A stretch of 26,210 nt of DNA from an uncultured Clostridium sp. (GCA_900539185.1 UQBG01000024.1:1-26210), one strand, 5' to 3'; shown: positions 15,481 through 24,137, counted from the first letter of the stretch. Numbers and translations are program-made. The notes: generated by a model from the sequence alone, not told the origin.

Positions 15481-17175
15481 GTGATAAATTTGGAATCAGA
15501 TTTGCGAGAGCTATATTGGGGAAATGCAGAGATTATAGATGTGATAACAATATTGATTGAAACAATACGAATCCAGAATGGCCGGATACAACGCCGGAAA
15601 ATTATAGATCTGACTCGAAAAATGCAGAAGATGCTTTCACAGTTATCACTTTGCTTCGAAGTATTACAGCAGAACGGTCTGTCATGGACAATGCTGGATT
15701 TACAGGATACACTTGAAAAAATAGAAGAAACGCAGAATGCGCAGGACGATATACTTATGGCAGATTATTATGAGATTCTTTTATTGCCGGCATTAGAGGA
15801 ATTGCAATGTGTAATTATTGGAATGAATATTCATCTGAAAAAGGAAGAGTGGTTCGAAAATAATCTGAACGTATTGAAGGAACATGATCGGGAGTTATAT
15901 CATGCGTTAGTAAATTTTACAGCGGAGAATTTTAGAAAGAACTGTGAATATCTGGTTGAGCCAAGTTCCGGTGGATATTATACATTGGCATTGCAGGAGA
16001 AGGGGAAGAAAAAGTATTTGCATAGTAATCGGAACCCGCTTAGTGAGGCACGGGCATTTGCCAGACGTGAATATAGGGTTGAACAAGATAATTATATATT
16101 AGTAGGTATGGGTATGGGATATATAATGCATGAGATGCTTGCATTATATTCGGAAATGAAACTGGTAGTAATAGAACCGGATTTGACAATTATATACATG
16201 GCACTCCAATATGCGGATTGGACAGCAGAGTTGGAACGGATAGAGTTATGCTGGGATCCTGATTGGACACGGACTCGTGAATTGCTTATGGAAGATCTGC
16301 GCCTTGTCATTTTCAGACCGGAAATATCACATATTGAAGAGATGGCAATTCAACAGCAGTTGATTACAATTGCTGCAAGACAGGATGGAATTGATGATCA
16401 GGTATGGGAATTTTATCATAATACAAAAGAAAATATTCGATTCTGCGATCACTATATAGACGAATTGGCTGAACAAATTATGGGGAAGGATGTTGTTATA
16501 GTTGCAGGTGGTCCGTCGTTGGATAGAAATGTTACGCTACTGAAAAACCGACCAAATGATGTGAAAGTGATCGCTGTTGGAACTGTGTACAAATTGTTAT
16601 TGAAATTAGACATAAAGATTGATTATGTGATAGTATCCGATTGTCAGATTTTCAGCCAAATAGAAGGAATTGAAAATGAGCAGGTGCCACTGTTGATTTT
16701 GGCAACGGCAGATCGACGGATAAGCAGGTGCTATAGGGGACCTAAATATCTGGTTTGTCAGGAAGGATATGCGATGGCGGCAGAGTATGCAAGAAGCAAA
16801 GGCCATCAGTGTTATACCGGTGGTGGTTCGGTATCAACACTTGCTTTGGATGTAGCAATACGATTGAAAGCGGCCTCGATTGCTTTTATAGGACTGGATT
16901 TGGCATTTGATGGAGAACGGTCACATGCCACCGGAACAGGAAAAGAAGTTTATGGTGGATATGAATATCAGCGAACCAGAGGCGTTCATGGAGATATGGT
17001 AAATACTTGTCTGACATTTGTTAGTTACAGAAAGTGGATGGAACAGAGAATTTGTGAACAGGATGCTTGTATGCCAGTGATTGATGCAACGGAAGGTGGA
17101 GCTATGAAAAAGGGATTTCAAATCATGAAGTTGAAAGAATATTTAGAAATCTGCGGTTCAAAGGGTGATAGATAG
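15481..17175 (+). CDS. Second Maf/DUF115 glycosyltransferase
   Basis: A 564-residue paralogue of the preceding Maf protein. It starts at GTG with AAGGGG upstream. The N-terminal helical part (1-150) differs from the first copy. The Rossmann-like module follows (LVGMGMGYIMHEML at 207-220, VVIEPDLTIIYM), then DUF115 with VVIVAGGPSLDRNV (338-351), YTGGGSVSTLALDV (445-458), FIGLDLAFDGERSHATG (469-485) and IDATEGGAMKKG (534-545). Unlike the first copy it ends soon after the DUF115 core, without the C-terminal coiled coil. The two enzymes may modify different sites or add different sugars. It is separated from the first by 36 bases. Confidence 0.88.
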   Translation: MINLESDLRELYWGNAEIIDVITILIETIRIQNGRIQRRKIIDLTRKMQKMLSQLSLCFEVLQQNGLSWTMLDLQDTLEKIEETQNAQDDILMADYYEILLLPALEELQCVIIGMNIHLKKEEWFENNLNVLKEHDRELYHALVNFTAENFRKNCEYLVEPSSGGYYTLALQEKGKKKYLHSNRNPLSEARAFARREYRVEQDNYILVGMGMGYIMHEMLALYSEMKLVVIEPDLTIIYMALQYADWTAELERIELCWDPDWTRTRELLMEDLRLVIFRPEISHIEEMAIQQQLITIAARQDGIDDQVWEFYHNTKENIRFCDHYIDELAEQIMGKDVVIVAGGPSLDRNVTLLKNRPNDVKVIAVGTVYKLLLKLDIKIDYVIVSDCQIFSQIEGIENEQVPLLILATADRRISRCYRGPKYLVCQEGYAMAAEYARSKGHQCYTGGGSVSTLALDVAIRLKAASIAFIGLDLAFDGERSHATGTGKEVYGGYEYQRTRGVHGDMVNTCLTFVSYRKWMEQRICEQDACMPVIDATEGGAMKKGFQIMKLKEYLEICGSKGDR

Positions 17176-17190
17176 TATCAAAAACATAAG

Positions 17191-17219
17191 TTGTCCCATA
17201 TATGGAAAAATGTTAAACT
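17191..17219 (+). promoter_or_regulatory. Possible weak sigma-A promoter before neuC
   Basis: TTGTCC (17191-17196) and TAAACT (17214-17219) with a 17-base spacer lie in the 76-base gap between the second Maf gene and neuC. The -10 is poor, so this is only a candidate. It would give the nonulosonate genes some expression independent of flagellin. Confidence 0.3.
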
Positions 17220-17251
17220 GAGAAAAACAGATGGAAGATAGGGAGAAGCAA

Positions 17252-18394
17252 ATGAAGAATAAGAAATTAGTTTTTCTGACAGGAACAAGAGCAGATTATG
17301 GTAAAATAAAATCTTTGATTCAGGAAGTAGAGGACTTAGATGGATTTGAACCATATATATTTGCGACGGGTATGCATATGCTGGCTAAATACGGAAGTAC
17401 TTATAAAGAGATATTGAAAGACGGATACCAGAATATATATACATATATTAATCAAAGTGGTAAAGAAAGTATGGATATTATTCTCAGCAATACAATTTTA
17501 GGCTTTGGAAATTATATTGCGGAAATTAAACCGGATGCGATAGTAGTACATGGTGACCGATTGGAGGCATTAGCCGGGGCAATTGTCGGAGCCTTTAACA
17601 ATATCAAGGTGTTTCATATTGAAGGCGGGGAAGTATCGGGAACAATTGATGAGTCTATTCGTCATGCAATTACAAAATTTGCACATTACCATCTGGTATC
17701 CAATGAAAAAGCAAAACGACGAATTATGCAATTAGGAGAGGCTGAAGAAAATATTTATGTGTTTGGCTCGCCGGATATAGATGTGATGTTATCGGATATG
17801 CTGCCGGGCATAGATGAGGTTCGGCGTTATTATGAGATCCCATATGAAGAATATGGTATTTTAATGTATCATCCGGTTACTACTGAGGTTGAATTGCTTC
17901 CTGCGCATATTCATTCCGTGATAGAGGCAATCTTGAAAAGTGAACAGAATTATGTTGTCATTTACCCTAATAATGATAGCGGAACAGACATTATTCTGAA
18001 TGAGTTGAAACGATTAGAAGGGAATAAGAAATTCCGGATATTGCCTTCTATGCGTTTTGAATTTTTCTTGAGTTTGCTTAAAAATGCACAATTTATTATG
18101 GGAAATTCAAGCTCCGGAATTCGGGAAGCAGGAGTATATAGCATTCCGGCGATTGATATTGGCAATCGACAGGCCGGCCGCTATTTACCGAATGAAAATA
18201 AACATATTATTCATGTGGATGAAAACATAAATGATATCCGTGAAGCGATCAAACAAGTCGGAAAGATGCATATAGAACCGAGTTTTGAATTTGGAATAGG
18301 AAATAGTACAGAGGTATTTCGGGAAATTATTACAGATGAATCTATATGGAAAAAGCAGATACAGAAGCGATTTGTTGATATCTTAAATGAGTAA
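17252..18394 (+). CDS. neuC: UDP-GlcNAc 2-epimerase, hydrolysing (NeuC/LegG type)
   Basis: A 380-residue enzyme that turns UDP-GlcNAc (or a UDP-2,4-diacetamido sugar) into the free mannosamine-type sugar and UDP, the first step to nonulosonic acids. Motifs: FLTGTRADYGKI (8-19), VVHGDRLEALAGA (98-110), HIEGGEVSGTIDESIRH (122-138) and MGNSSSGIREAG (283-294), all typical of hydrolysing 2-epimerases. The start is ATG 17252 because AGGGAG (17240-17245) is spaced to it. The upstream in-frame ATG at 17231 lacks a ribosome site. The sequence alone does not decide between N-acetylmannosamine (sialic acid route) and the legionaminic acid route. It lies 11 bases before neuA. Confidence 0.9.
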   Translation: MKNKKLVFLTGTRADYGKIKSLIQEVEDLDGFEPYIFATGMHMLAKYGSTYKEILKDGYQNIYTYINQSGKESMDIILSNTILGFGNYIAEIKPDAIVVHGDRLEALAGAIVGAFNNIKVFHIEGGEVSGTIDESIRHAITKFAHYHLVSNEKAKRRIMQLGEAEENIYVFGSPDIDVMLSDMLPGIDEVRRYYEIPYEEYGILMYHPVTTEVELLPAHIHSVIEAILKSEQNYVVIYPNNDSGTDIILNELKRLEGNKKFRILPSMRFEFFLSLLKNAQFIMGNSSSGIREAGVYSIPAIDIGNRQAGRYLPNENKHIIHVDENINDIREAIKQVGKMHIEPSFEFGIGNSTEVFREIITDESIWKKQIQKRFVDILNE

Positions 18395-18405
18395 GGGGTA
18401 GTAAA

Positions 18406-19119
18406 ATGTATAAGAACAAAAGGATTGTTGCTATAATTCCGGCACGGGCGGGGAGTAAAGGCATCAAGAAAAAAAATATTCGACAATTGTGCGGAAAACC
18501 ATTGATAGCATATTCTATTGAGGTGGCAAAGCAGTGTGAATATATTGATACGGTATTTGTTTCTACAGATTCTCCTGAAATTCAAATGATAGCTGAACAG
18601 TATGGAGCAGAGGTTCCGTTTTTGCGTACGAAGGATCTGGCCTCGGATGAGTCAAAAATCATTGATGCACTGCTTTACAGTCTGCATGAATTGGAGAGGC
18701 TTGGAAAAAAATACGATTATATTATATTATTACAACCAACACAGCCAATCCGGACAGTATTATTGTTAAAGGATATTATAGAAAGAGTGATTGATCAGAA
18801 ACTATCATCACTTGTGACAGTCTGTCCTGTAGAAGAACATCCGATTTTAATGAGAACGATGGATGCAGATGGAAATCTAAAGCCGTTATTGCATTGCTCC
18901 AGTACAGTACGGAGACAAGATTTCCCTGCGGTATATAAAGTTAACGGCTCCGTTTATATGAATCTTATAGATGAGAATTTTAATGAAAATACAAGTCTCA
19001 ATGATAATCAGTATGGTTATAAAATGGAACGAAAAGATTCCATTGATATTGATACTATGGAAGATTGGAAAAAAGCAGAACAAGCACTTGGGGTGAGGAG
19101 AATTCAGGATGAGAAGTGA
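18406..19119 (+). CDS. neuA: CMP-nonulosonic acid synthetase (NeuA/LegF type)
   Basis: A 237-residue cytidylyltransferase that activates a sialic-acid-like sugar with CTP to CMP-sugar, the donor used by sialyltransferases and Maf proteins. The nucleotide-binding signature IPARAGSKGIKKKN lies at 11-24, followed by KPLIAYSI. LLQPTQPIRT lies near 109-118, and VYKVNGSVYM, then DIDTMEDWKKAE, at the end. It is a single-domain enzyme of normal length with no C-terminal hydrolase part. Its 3' end overlaps the next gene by 11 bases, indicating translational coupling to the AP-fold protein. The sugar specificity (Neu5Ac, legionaminate or pseudaminate) is not settled. Confidence 0.92.
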   Translation: MYKNKRIVAIIPARAGSKGIKKKNIRQLCGKPLIAYSIEVAKQCEYIDTVFVSTDSPEIQMIAEQYGAEVPFLRTKDLASDESKIIDALLYSLHELERLGKKYDYIILLQPTQPIRTVLLLKDIIERVIDQKLSSLVTVCPVEEHPILMRTMDADGNLKPLLHCSSTVRRQDFPAVYKVNGSVYMNLIDENFNENTSLNDNQYGYKMERKDSIDIDTMEDWKKAEQALGVRRIQDEK

Positions 19120-21154
19120 GAGATTCGAACAAAACTTAAATGTATTATTATCAGAAAAACCAGAAGATGATTTGAATAGAGAATGGGAATTGATATTACA
19201 GGAGAACCCGGAGACTGGAGACTATGATATGTTGATCCTGCAAATCTGGGCTGCACTATTGAACCAGGATTGGGAAACAGGATATCAGTTGGCATCAATA
19301 GCAATGAAGCGTAATCGGTTAAGTCTGCAGGCTAATTTTTTATTTGCGGAAACGGCATTTCAGTTAGGAAAATATGAAGAAAGTTATGATATTTATAGAA
19401 ATCTGTTTCAATTACAGGAATTATATAAAGAAGAAGTTCTGGATATGGATGAACTGCAATCTAAGCTTAAAGAGATTGGACGATATATGCTTCAGGATTT
19501 GTCAAAAGATATTCCGGAGAAGTGGGCATGTATTTTCGGAGATGTTATTCAGGCGGCATTGGATGATAAAGATTTAAGAAATAATATATATAGCTGTGTG
19601 CATCATATTCCTAATTATTATGGTATCCATGTATATGATAGACAAGTGTATTATCTTGGCAGATATCATAACTGGTATCAAAGTAATTTTGCTAAGAAGG
19701 ATAATTGGACATCAATGTTGGGAAAAGGTGAGATTTACGAAATCCTTTACAAAGGCAGAGATTTTCACTTGGATGTAAAGGAACCGGTGATACTTCCGTA
19801 TGTAACCAACCCGGATGATAGTGATACCAACTTTTTGCTGATCACAGGAGAAAAATCGGGTGCTCATGTATTAAGTGACCAAGGAAGTCGTAAATATAAT
19901 TATATCCGCTTAGATGAGTCAATCTGCGTCCAGGCAGAAAAGGACTTTGTTCTTGCAAAGCCGATCCCATTGAAACACCATACAGGAAATAAACGATTGG
20001 TATTAAATATTTTTATAGATAGTCTGAATGAATCTTATTTAGAAGAATTTTCTCTGCAGGAATTAATGCCGTATACATATGAGTTTTTTAAAAAGGGTGT
20101 ACGATGCACAAATTATTATACGGGCTCTGAGTTTACTTATCCAAGCATTGGTTCTTATCAGACGGGATTGCGTGCCCAGAATCATAAATTATTGAACTTG
20201 AATGTGAAATATGGGTTGCAGAAGGACAAACTTACTTTAAATGAGATATTTCATGATCAGGGCTATGTAACAGCCATAATCGGTGGAAATGATGCGGTGA
20301 TACCTAAATTTGGATATAACAGAGGAACGGATCGGTTTTTATATGGATATACAACACAAGAGTTTTGGGCAGAGGATGTTGTAAATGAGACAATAGAACA
20401 TATAGAGGCGTTTGGCGATTCTGATTTGTATTTATGGGCCAATATAGTTGATTTACATGATGTAGTAGGGGGATGGAGCCGCTCTTTGGCAACACAGGTT
20501 CATTATCCTTGGACAGCCAATGAGACGGACTATAGTGGTGATACTACAGTTTATAGAAGCTATAGCAATCGTTTGCGAATGATATATCGAGAGGAATTAA
20601 AGCGTATAGATTCTAAATTACAGGTGCTTTTTCAGTATATAACAGATCATTATAAGGATGAGGATATCATTGTTACACTGTTTTCGGATCATGGAACATC
20701 TATGAATGTTCCGGATGACCTTCCGATGATGTCTCCGAAGCGTGTCCAGATTCCGTTGCTAATAAGAAGTGACTGGCAAGGAGAGCATGAGTGTTGTGAA
20801 AAGATAGAAACGATTGATTTTGGACATATTTTATGTAAATTGGCTGGAATTAGAGAGGAAAGGCTGAATAAAAATGATGGACAACTGCCTGTTTTCTTTG
20901 GCGGAAAAGAAGAAAAGAACATAATATTCAGTCAAAGTTTATTCCCGGATAGATATTATGAAGCATTCATGTATGTTGATAATTATTACTTCTATCTGAA
21001 AAATTCAACACTTGTTACAAATGAATGCAGAGTTGATTTGCAGGATTGTCAAAGCTTTTTAACTGATGAAAAGGGAAATGAGTTTAAGGATGCAGAGAAA
21101 ACAAAATTCTGTATGGATTTTATTAAGGCTCAGTTGAGAGATTATATAGTATAG
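19109..21154 (+). CDS. TPR-like plus alkaline-phosphatase/sulfatase-fold cytoplasmic enzyme
   Basis: A 681-residue protein. Residues 1-150 look TPR-like (paired helices, with LQANFLFAETAFQLGKYEES at 73-92). From about 295 it follows the alkaline phosphatase superfamily: first metal Asp in NIFIDSLNES (D304), nucleophile region GSEFTYPSIGSYQTG (T343), D448 and H450 in WANIVDLHD, and D527-H528 in LFSDHGTS. The nucleophile segment resembles the sulfatase C-x-P-S-R...TG pattern with Thr in place of Cys, as in phosphoethanolamine or phosphoglycerol transferases and phosphodiesterases rather than sulfatases. There is no signal peptide and no membrane helix, so it should act in the cytoplasm, unlike EptA or LtaS. 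The neighbours neuA (overlapping) and the LicC fusion suggest it adds or removes a phospho-group on the flagellar glycan; this is inferred. Confidence 0.75.
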   Translation: MRSERFEQNLNVLLSEKPEDDLNREWELILQENPETGDYDMLILQIWAALLNQDWETGYQLASIAMKRNRLSLQANFLFAETAFQLGKYEESYDIYRNLFQLQELYKEEVLDMDELQSKLKEIGRYMLQDLSKDIPEKWACIFGDVIQAALDDKDLRNNIYSCVHHIPNYYGIHVYDRQVYYLGRYHNWYQSNFAKKDNWTSMLGKGEIYEILYKGRDFHLDVKEPVILPYVTNPDDSDTNFLLITGEKSGAHVLSDQGSRKYNYIRLDESICVQAEKDFVLAKPIPLKHHTGNKRLVLNIFIDSLNESYLEEFSLQELMPYTYEFFKKGVRCTNYYTGSEFTYPSIGSYQTGLRAQNHKLLNLNVKYGLQKDKLTLNEIFHDQGYVTAIIGGNDAVIPKFGYNRGTDRFLYGYTTQEFWAEDVVNETIEHIEAFGDSDLYLWANIVDLHDVVGGWSRSLATQVHYPWTANETDYSGDTTVYRSYSNRLRMIYREELKRIDSKLQVLFQYITDHYKDEDIIVTLFSDHGTSMNVPDDLPMMSPKRVQIPLLIRSDWQGEHECCEKIETIDFGHILCKLAGIREERLNKNDGQLPVFFGGKEEKNIIFSQSLFPDRYYEAFMYVDNYYFYLKNSTLVTNECRVDLQDCQSFLTDEKGNEFKDAEKTKFCMDFIKAQLRDYIV

Positions 21155-21209
21155 AATATTTAAATATCGGAAGATGCGGAAGATTTTATTAGCGGAGGAT
21201 ATGTGTGGT

Positions 21210-23021
21210 ATGCAGGCAATGATCTTGGCAGCAGGAATGGGAAAAAGATTAAAACACTTAACAGAAAATAATACTAAATGTATGGTGAAAGTAAACGAAA
21301 CATCGATTATAGAACGTGCATTGAGAATCCTGGATAGAAAAGGTCTGTCCAAGATCGTTCTGGTGGTGGGATATAAAGGGAAAAAATTAATTGAATTTGT
21401 TGAGCAATTAGGCATTCATACACCACTGGTATATGTATGGAATTATGATTATGAAAAAACCAATAATATATATTCTTTATCATTAGCGAAGGAATACCTT
21501 TGTCGAGAAGATACATTGCTGCTGGAATCGGATTTGGTATTTGAAGAAAGCATTATAGATATGTTGCTGGAGGATAAAAGAACATCGTTGGCTTTGGTAG
21601 ATAAGTTTGAAAGCTGGATGGATGGAAGCTGCATGGTAATTGATGAAGCAGATCGTATTTTGGATTTTATTCCCGGAAAGTATTTTGATTTCCGAGAAAA
21701 GGAAAATTACTATAAAACCGTAAATATTTATAAGCTGAGCAGACAATTTTCAAAAAATATTTATGTCCCGTTTTTAGAGGCATATGAAAAAGCAATGGGA
21801 GAAAATGAGTATTATGAATCGGTTATAAAACTAATTGTGATGCTGGATACCAGTGAGATCCGCGTAAAGCGCTTAAATGGTCAGAAATGGTATGAGATTG
21901 ATGATGTACAGGATCTGGATATAGCTGAATCGTTATTTGAAGATGATATTGAGAAACGATATAATAATTTTATGAAACGCTATGGAGGATTTTGGCGCTA
22001 TCCACATATGATCGATTATTGTTATCTGGTGAATCCATATTTTCCGAATCAACGATTGACAGAGGAGATGACGTGTAATTATTCTAGTTTACTTTCACAA
22101 TACCCATCAGGAAGAGAAGTGGATTCCATTGTTACTTCAAACGTATTTGGTGTAAATAAGGACTATATTGTACTTAGTAATGGCGCAGCCGAACTTATTA
22201 AAATATTTATGGAAGAGCAATCCGGAACGGTGGGAATAATTTGTCCGTCATTTAACGAATATAAAGAGAGATGTGAAAGAGAGGTTTTGGTTTATCAACC
22301 CGAGGGAGCGGATTTACGATATACCGAGAATGATATTATTCAGTTTTTTGATGGAAAAATTCAATTGTTGGTACTTATAAATCCGGATAATCCATCCGGA
22401 AATTTTATCCCGATATCGGGCGTGATGAAGATTTTAGAGTGGGCAAAACAAGCCGGGATTAAGGTGCTGGTAGATGAGAGCTTTGTTGATTTTGCTGACT
22501 TGGCTGATGAAGAAAATATAGAGGACAATACTCTGATAAGAGAAGAGATACTGAAGGAATATAAAAATCTGTATGTTGTGAAAAGTATATCAAAGTCCTA
22601 TGGAGTTCCGGGATTAAGACTGGGAGTTTTGGCATCTGCAGATGAAGAAAAAGTAAATCAAATTAAAAAGAATATGCCGATATGGAATATTAATTCATTT
22701 GCTGAATTTTTTATGCAAATTATACCGAAATATCGAAAGGACTATGCCGCTGCTTTGGTGGAGTTCCGAAAAACCCGGAAAGATTTTTTGGAAAAACTGG
22801 AGCAAATAGAGTATCTAAAAGCAGTACCAACGCAGGCTAATTATGTAATGTGCGAGGTGATAGGGAGAAGTGCCGGAGAAATATGTATTTGTTTGTTTGA
22901 AAAAGGAATATTGATCAAAAATCTGACCGAAAAGGTGAAAAATGATAGACAATATATTCGAATAGCAATCAGAACTCGGGAAGAGAACGATCAAGTGTTG
23001 AAAATATTGAATGAAATATAA
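21210..23021 (+). CDS. LicC-like cytidylyltransferase fused to a PLP aminotransferase/decarboxylase-fold domain
   Basis: A 603-residue two-domain enzyme. The N-domain (1-240) is a nucleotidyltransferase: MILAAGMGKRLKHLTENNTK (4-23), LLLESD (D108) and KWYEIDDVQDL (226-236), the latter close to LicC-type CTP:phosphocholine cytidylyltransferases. The C-domain (250-603) is fold-type I PLP, like HisC/CobD: NPDNPSGN (391-398), VDESF (D422), Schiff-base lysine K462 in SISKSYG, GLRLG (R470) and YIRIAIRT. CobD-like enzymes decarboxylate phosphothreonine or phosphoserine, and LicC-like ones make CDP-amino alcohols. A related pairing (PntC) is known in phosphonate pathways. The product could thus be CDP-ethanolamine or similar. 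The start at 21210 follows CGGAGGA; ATG 21174 and ATG 21201 are badly spaced. Confidence 0.8.
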   Translation: MQAMILAAGMGKRLKHLTENNTKCMVKVNETSIIERALRILDRKGLSKIVLVVGYKGKKLIEFVEQLGIHTPLVYVWNYDYEKTNNIYSLSLAKEYLCREDTLLLESDLVFEESIIDMLLEDKRTSLALVDKFESWMDGSCMVIDEADRILDFIPGKYFDFREKENYYKTVNIYKLSRQFSKNIYVPFLEAYEKAMGENEYYESVIKLIVMLDTSEIRVKRLNGQKWYEIDDVQDLDIAESLFEDDIEKRYNNFMKRYGGFWRYPHMIDYCYLVNPYFPNQRLTEEMTCNYSSLLSQYPSGREVDSIVTSNVFGVNKDYIVLSNGAAELIKIFMEEQSGTVGIICPSFNEYKERCEREVLVYQPEGADLRYTENDIIQFFDGKIQLLVLINPDNPSGNFIPISGVMKILEWAKQAGIKVLVDESFVDFADLADEENIEDNTLIREEILKEYKNLYVVKSISKSYGVPGLRLGVLASADEEKVNQIKKNMPIWNINSFAEFFMQIIPKYRKDYAAALVEFRKTRKDFLEKLEQIEYLKAVPTQANYVMCEVIGRSAGEICICLFEKGILIKNLTEKVKNDRQYIRIAIRTREENDQVLKILNEI

Positions 23022-23055
23022 ATATATTAAAAAAGAGGAAAGGAGAGATTATAAG

Positions 23056-24096
23056 ATGAAAGAATTTATGATCGATGATCGAAAAATAGGTCCGGGCTAT
23101 CCGCCGCTTGTAATTGCAGAGATCGGAATTAATCATGAGGGAAGTTTGGAAGTTGCAAAGCAGATGGTGGATGCGGCGGCAAAGGCAGGAGCAGAGGTAA
23201 TTAAGCATCAGACACATATTGTAGAGGATGAGATGGCAGATGAAGCAAAAAAGGTAATTCCGGGAAATGCAGATGTGTCTATCTATGAAATTATGAAACG
23301 GTGTGCGTTATCTGAAGAAGATGAAACAGAGTTGAAACGGTATGTGGAATCGAAGGGAATGATCTTTATCAGCACTCCGTTTTCAAGAGCGGCAGCAGAC
23401 CGGCTGGAACGTATGGGAGTTGTGGCATATAAGATTGGTTCCGGTGAATGTAACAATTATCCGTTAATTAAGCATATTGCAGGTTTTGGTAAGCCAATGA
23501 TCGTATCGACTGGTATGAATGATATTGCAAGTATTCAGAAGACTGTTGATATTATGGAGGCATATGGTGTGCCATATGCACTTTTACACTGCACGAATCT
23601 GTATCCGACCAAGCCGGAATGGATCCGGCTGGGGGCTATGACACAATTGCAACAGGCATTTCCAAACGCAGTCGTTGGTTTGTCTGACCATAGTTTGAAT
23701 AATAATGCCTGCCTTGCAGCAACTGCGCTGGGTGCATGCATTTTGGAACGTCATTTTACAGACAGTAAATATCGCCCGGGTCCGGATATTATCTGTTCTA
23801 TGGATGGAGCTGAGATGGCAGAGCTGATCCAGAGCAGTCGAGAAATCTTTCAGATGCGTGGCGGAGAGAAGGCTGCGTTAAAGGAAGAGCAGGTGACAAT
23901 TGATTTTGCATTCGCAACCGTGGTGGCAATCGCAGATATTCATGCCGGTGAGCCGTTCACAATGGAAAATATATGGGTGAAGCGTCCGGGAACAGGGGAG
24001 ATCAAGGCGGTTGATTTTGAGAGCTTATTGGGTAAAAAGGCAAACAAAAATATAAAAAATGGGGAACAGTTAAGTTGGAAGGATGTAGTAGTATAA
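23056..24096 (+). CDS. neuB: N-acetylneuraminate/legionaminate synthase (NeuB)
   Basis: A 346-residue enzyme that condenses a mannosamine-type sugar with phosphoenolpyruvate to a nine-carbon nonulosonic acid. The TIM-barrel has AEIGINHEG (21-29), IKHQTH (49-54), FISTPFS (104-110), YKIGSGE (125-131), STGMND, CTNLYPT (179-185), GLSDHS (208-213) and ERHFT (231-235). A C-terminal SAF (antifreeze-like) domain at about 285-346 (HAGEPFTMENIWVKRPGTG) closes the active site of the partner subunit. The length is standard. The ATG at 23056 is chosen for its AAAGGAGAG site; an upstream ATG (23011) overlaps the previous gene and adds a basic stretch not seen in NeuB. It is more GC-rich than the three genes before it. 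Confidence 0.93.
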   Translation: MKEFMIDDRKIGPGYPPLVIAEIGINHEGSLEVAKQMVDAAAKAGAEVIKHQTHIVEDEMADEAKKVIPGNADVSIYEIMKRCALSEEDETELKRYVESKGMIFISTPFSRAAADRLERMGVVAYKIGSGECNNYPLIKHIAGFGKPMIVSTGMNDIASIQKTVDIMEAYGVPYALLHCTNLYPTKPEWIRLGAMTQLQQAFPNAVVGLSDHSLNNNACLAATALGACILERHFTDSKYRPGPDIICSMDGAEMAELIQSSREIFQMRGGEKAALKEEQVTIDFAFATVVAIADIHAGEPFTMENIWVKRPGTGEIKAVDFESLLGKKANKNIKNGEQLSWKDVVV

Positions 24097-24137
24097 AAAT
24101 TGAAAAGGAAGCGACATACAGATAGGGAGCAGATAAC

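Noticed and set aside
17231..17251. Upstream ATG start for neuC
   Set aside because: It has no ribosome site. AGGGAG is spaced to the ATG at 17252, where family similarity also begins.
21174..21209. Earlier start for the LicC-PLP fusion
   Set aside because: The extra 12 residues precede the strict nucleotidyltransferase start (MILAAGMG), and CGGAGGA at 21193-21199 lies downstream of that ATG.
17252..24096. Complete legionaminic or pseudaminic acid pathway
   Set aside because: Dehydratase, sugar aminotransferase and acetyltransferase genes are absent. The PLP domain present resembles HisC/CobD, not the DegT family.
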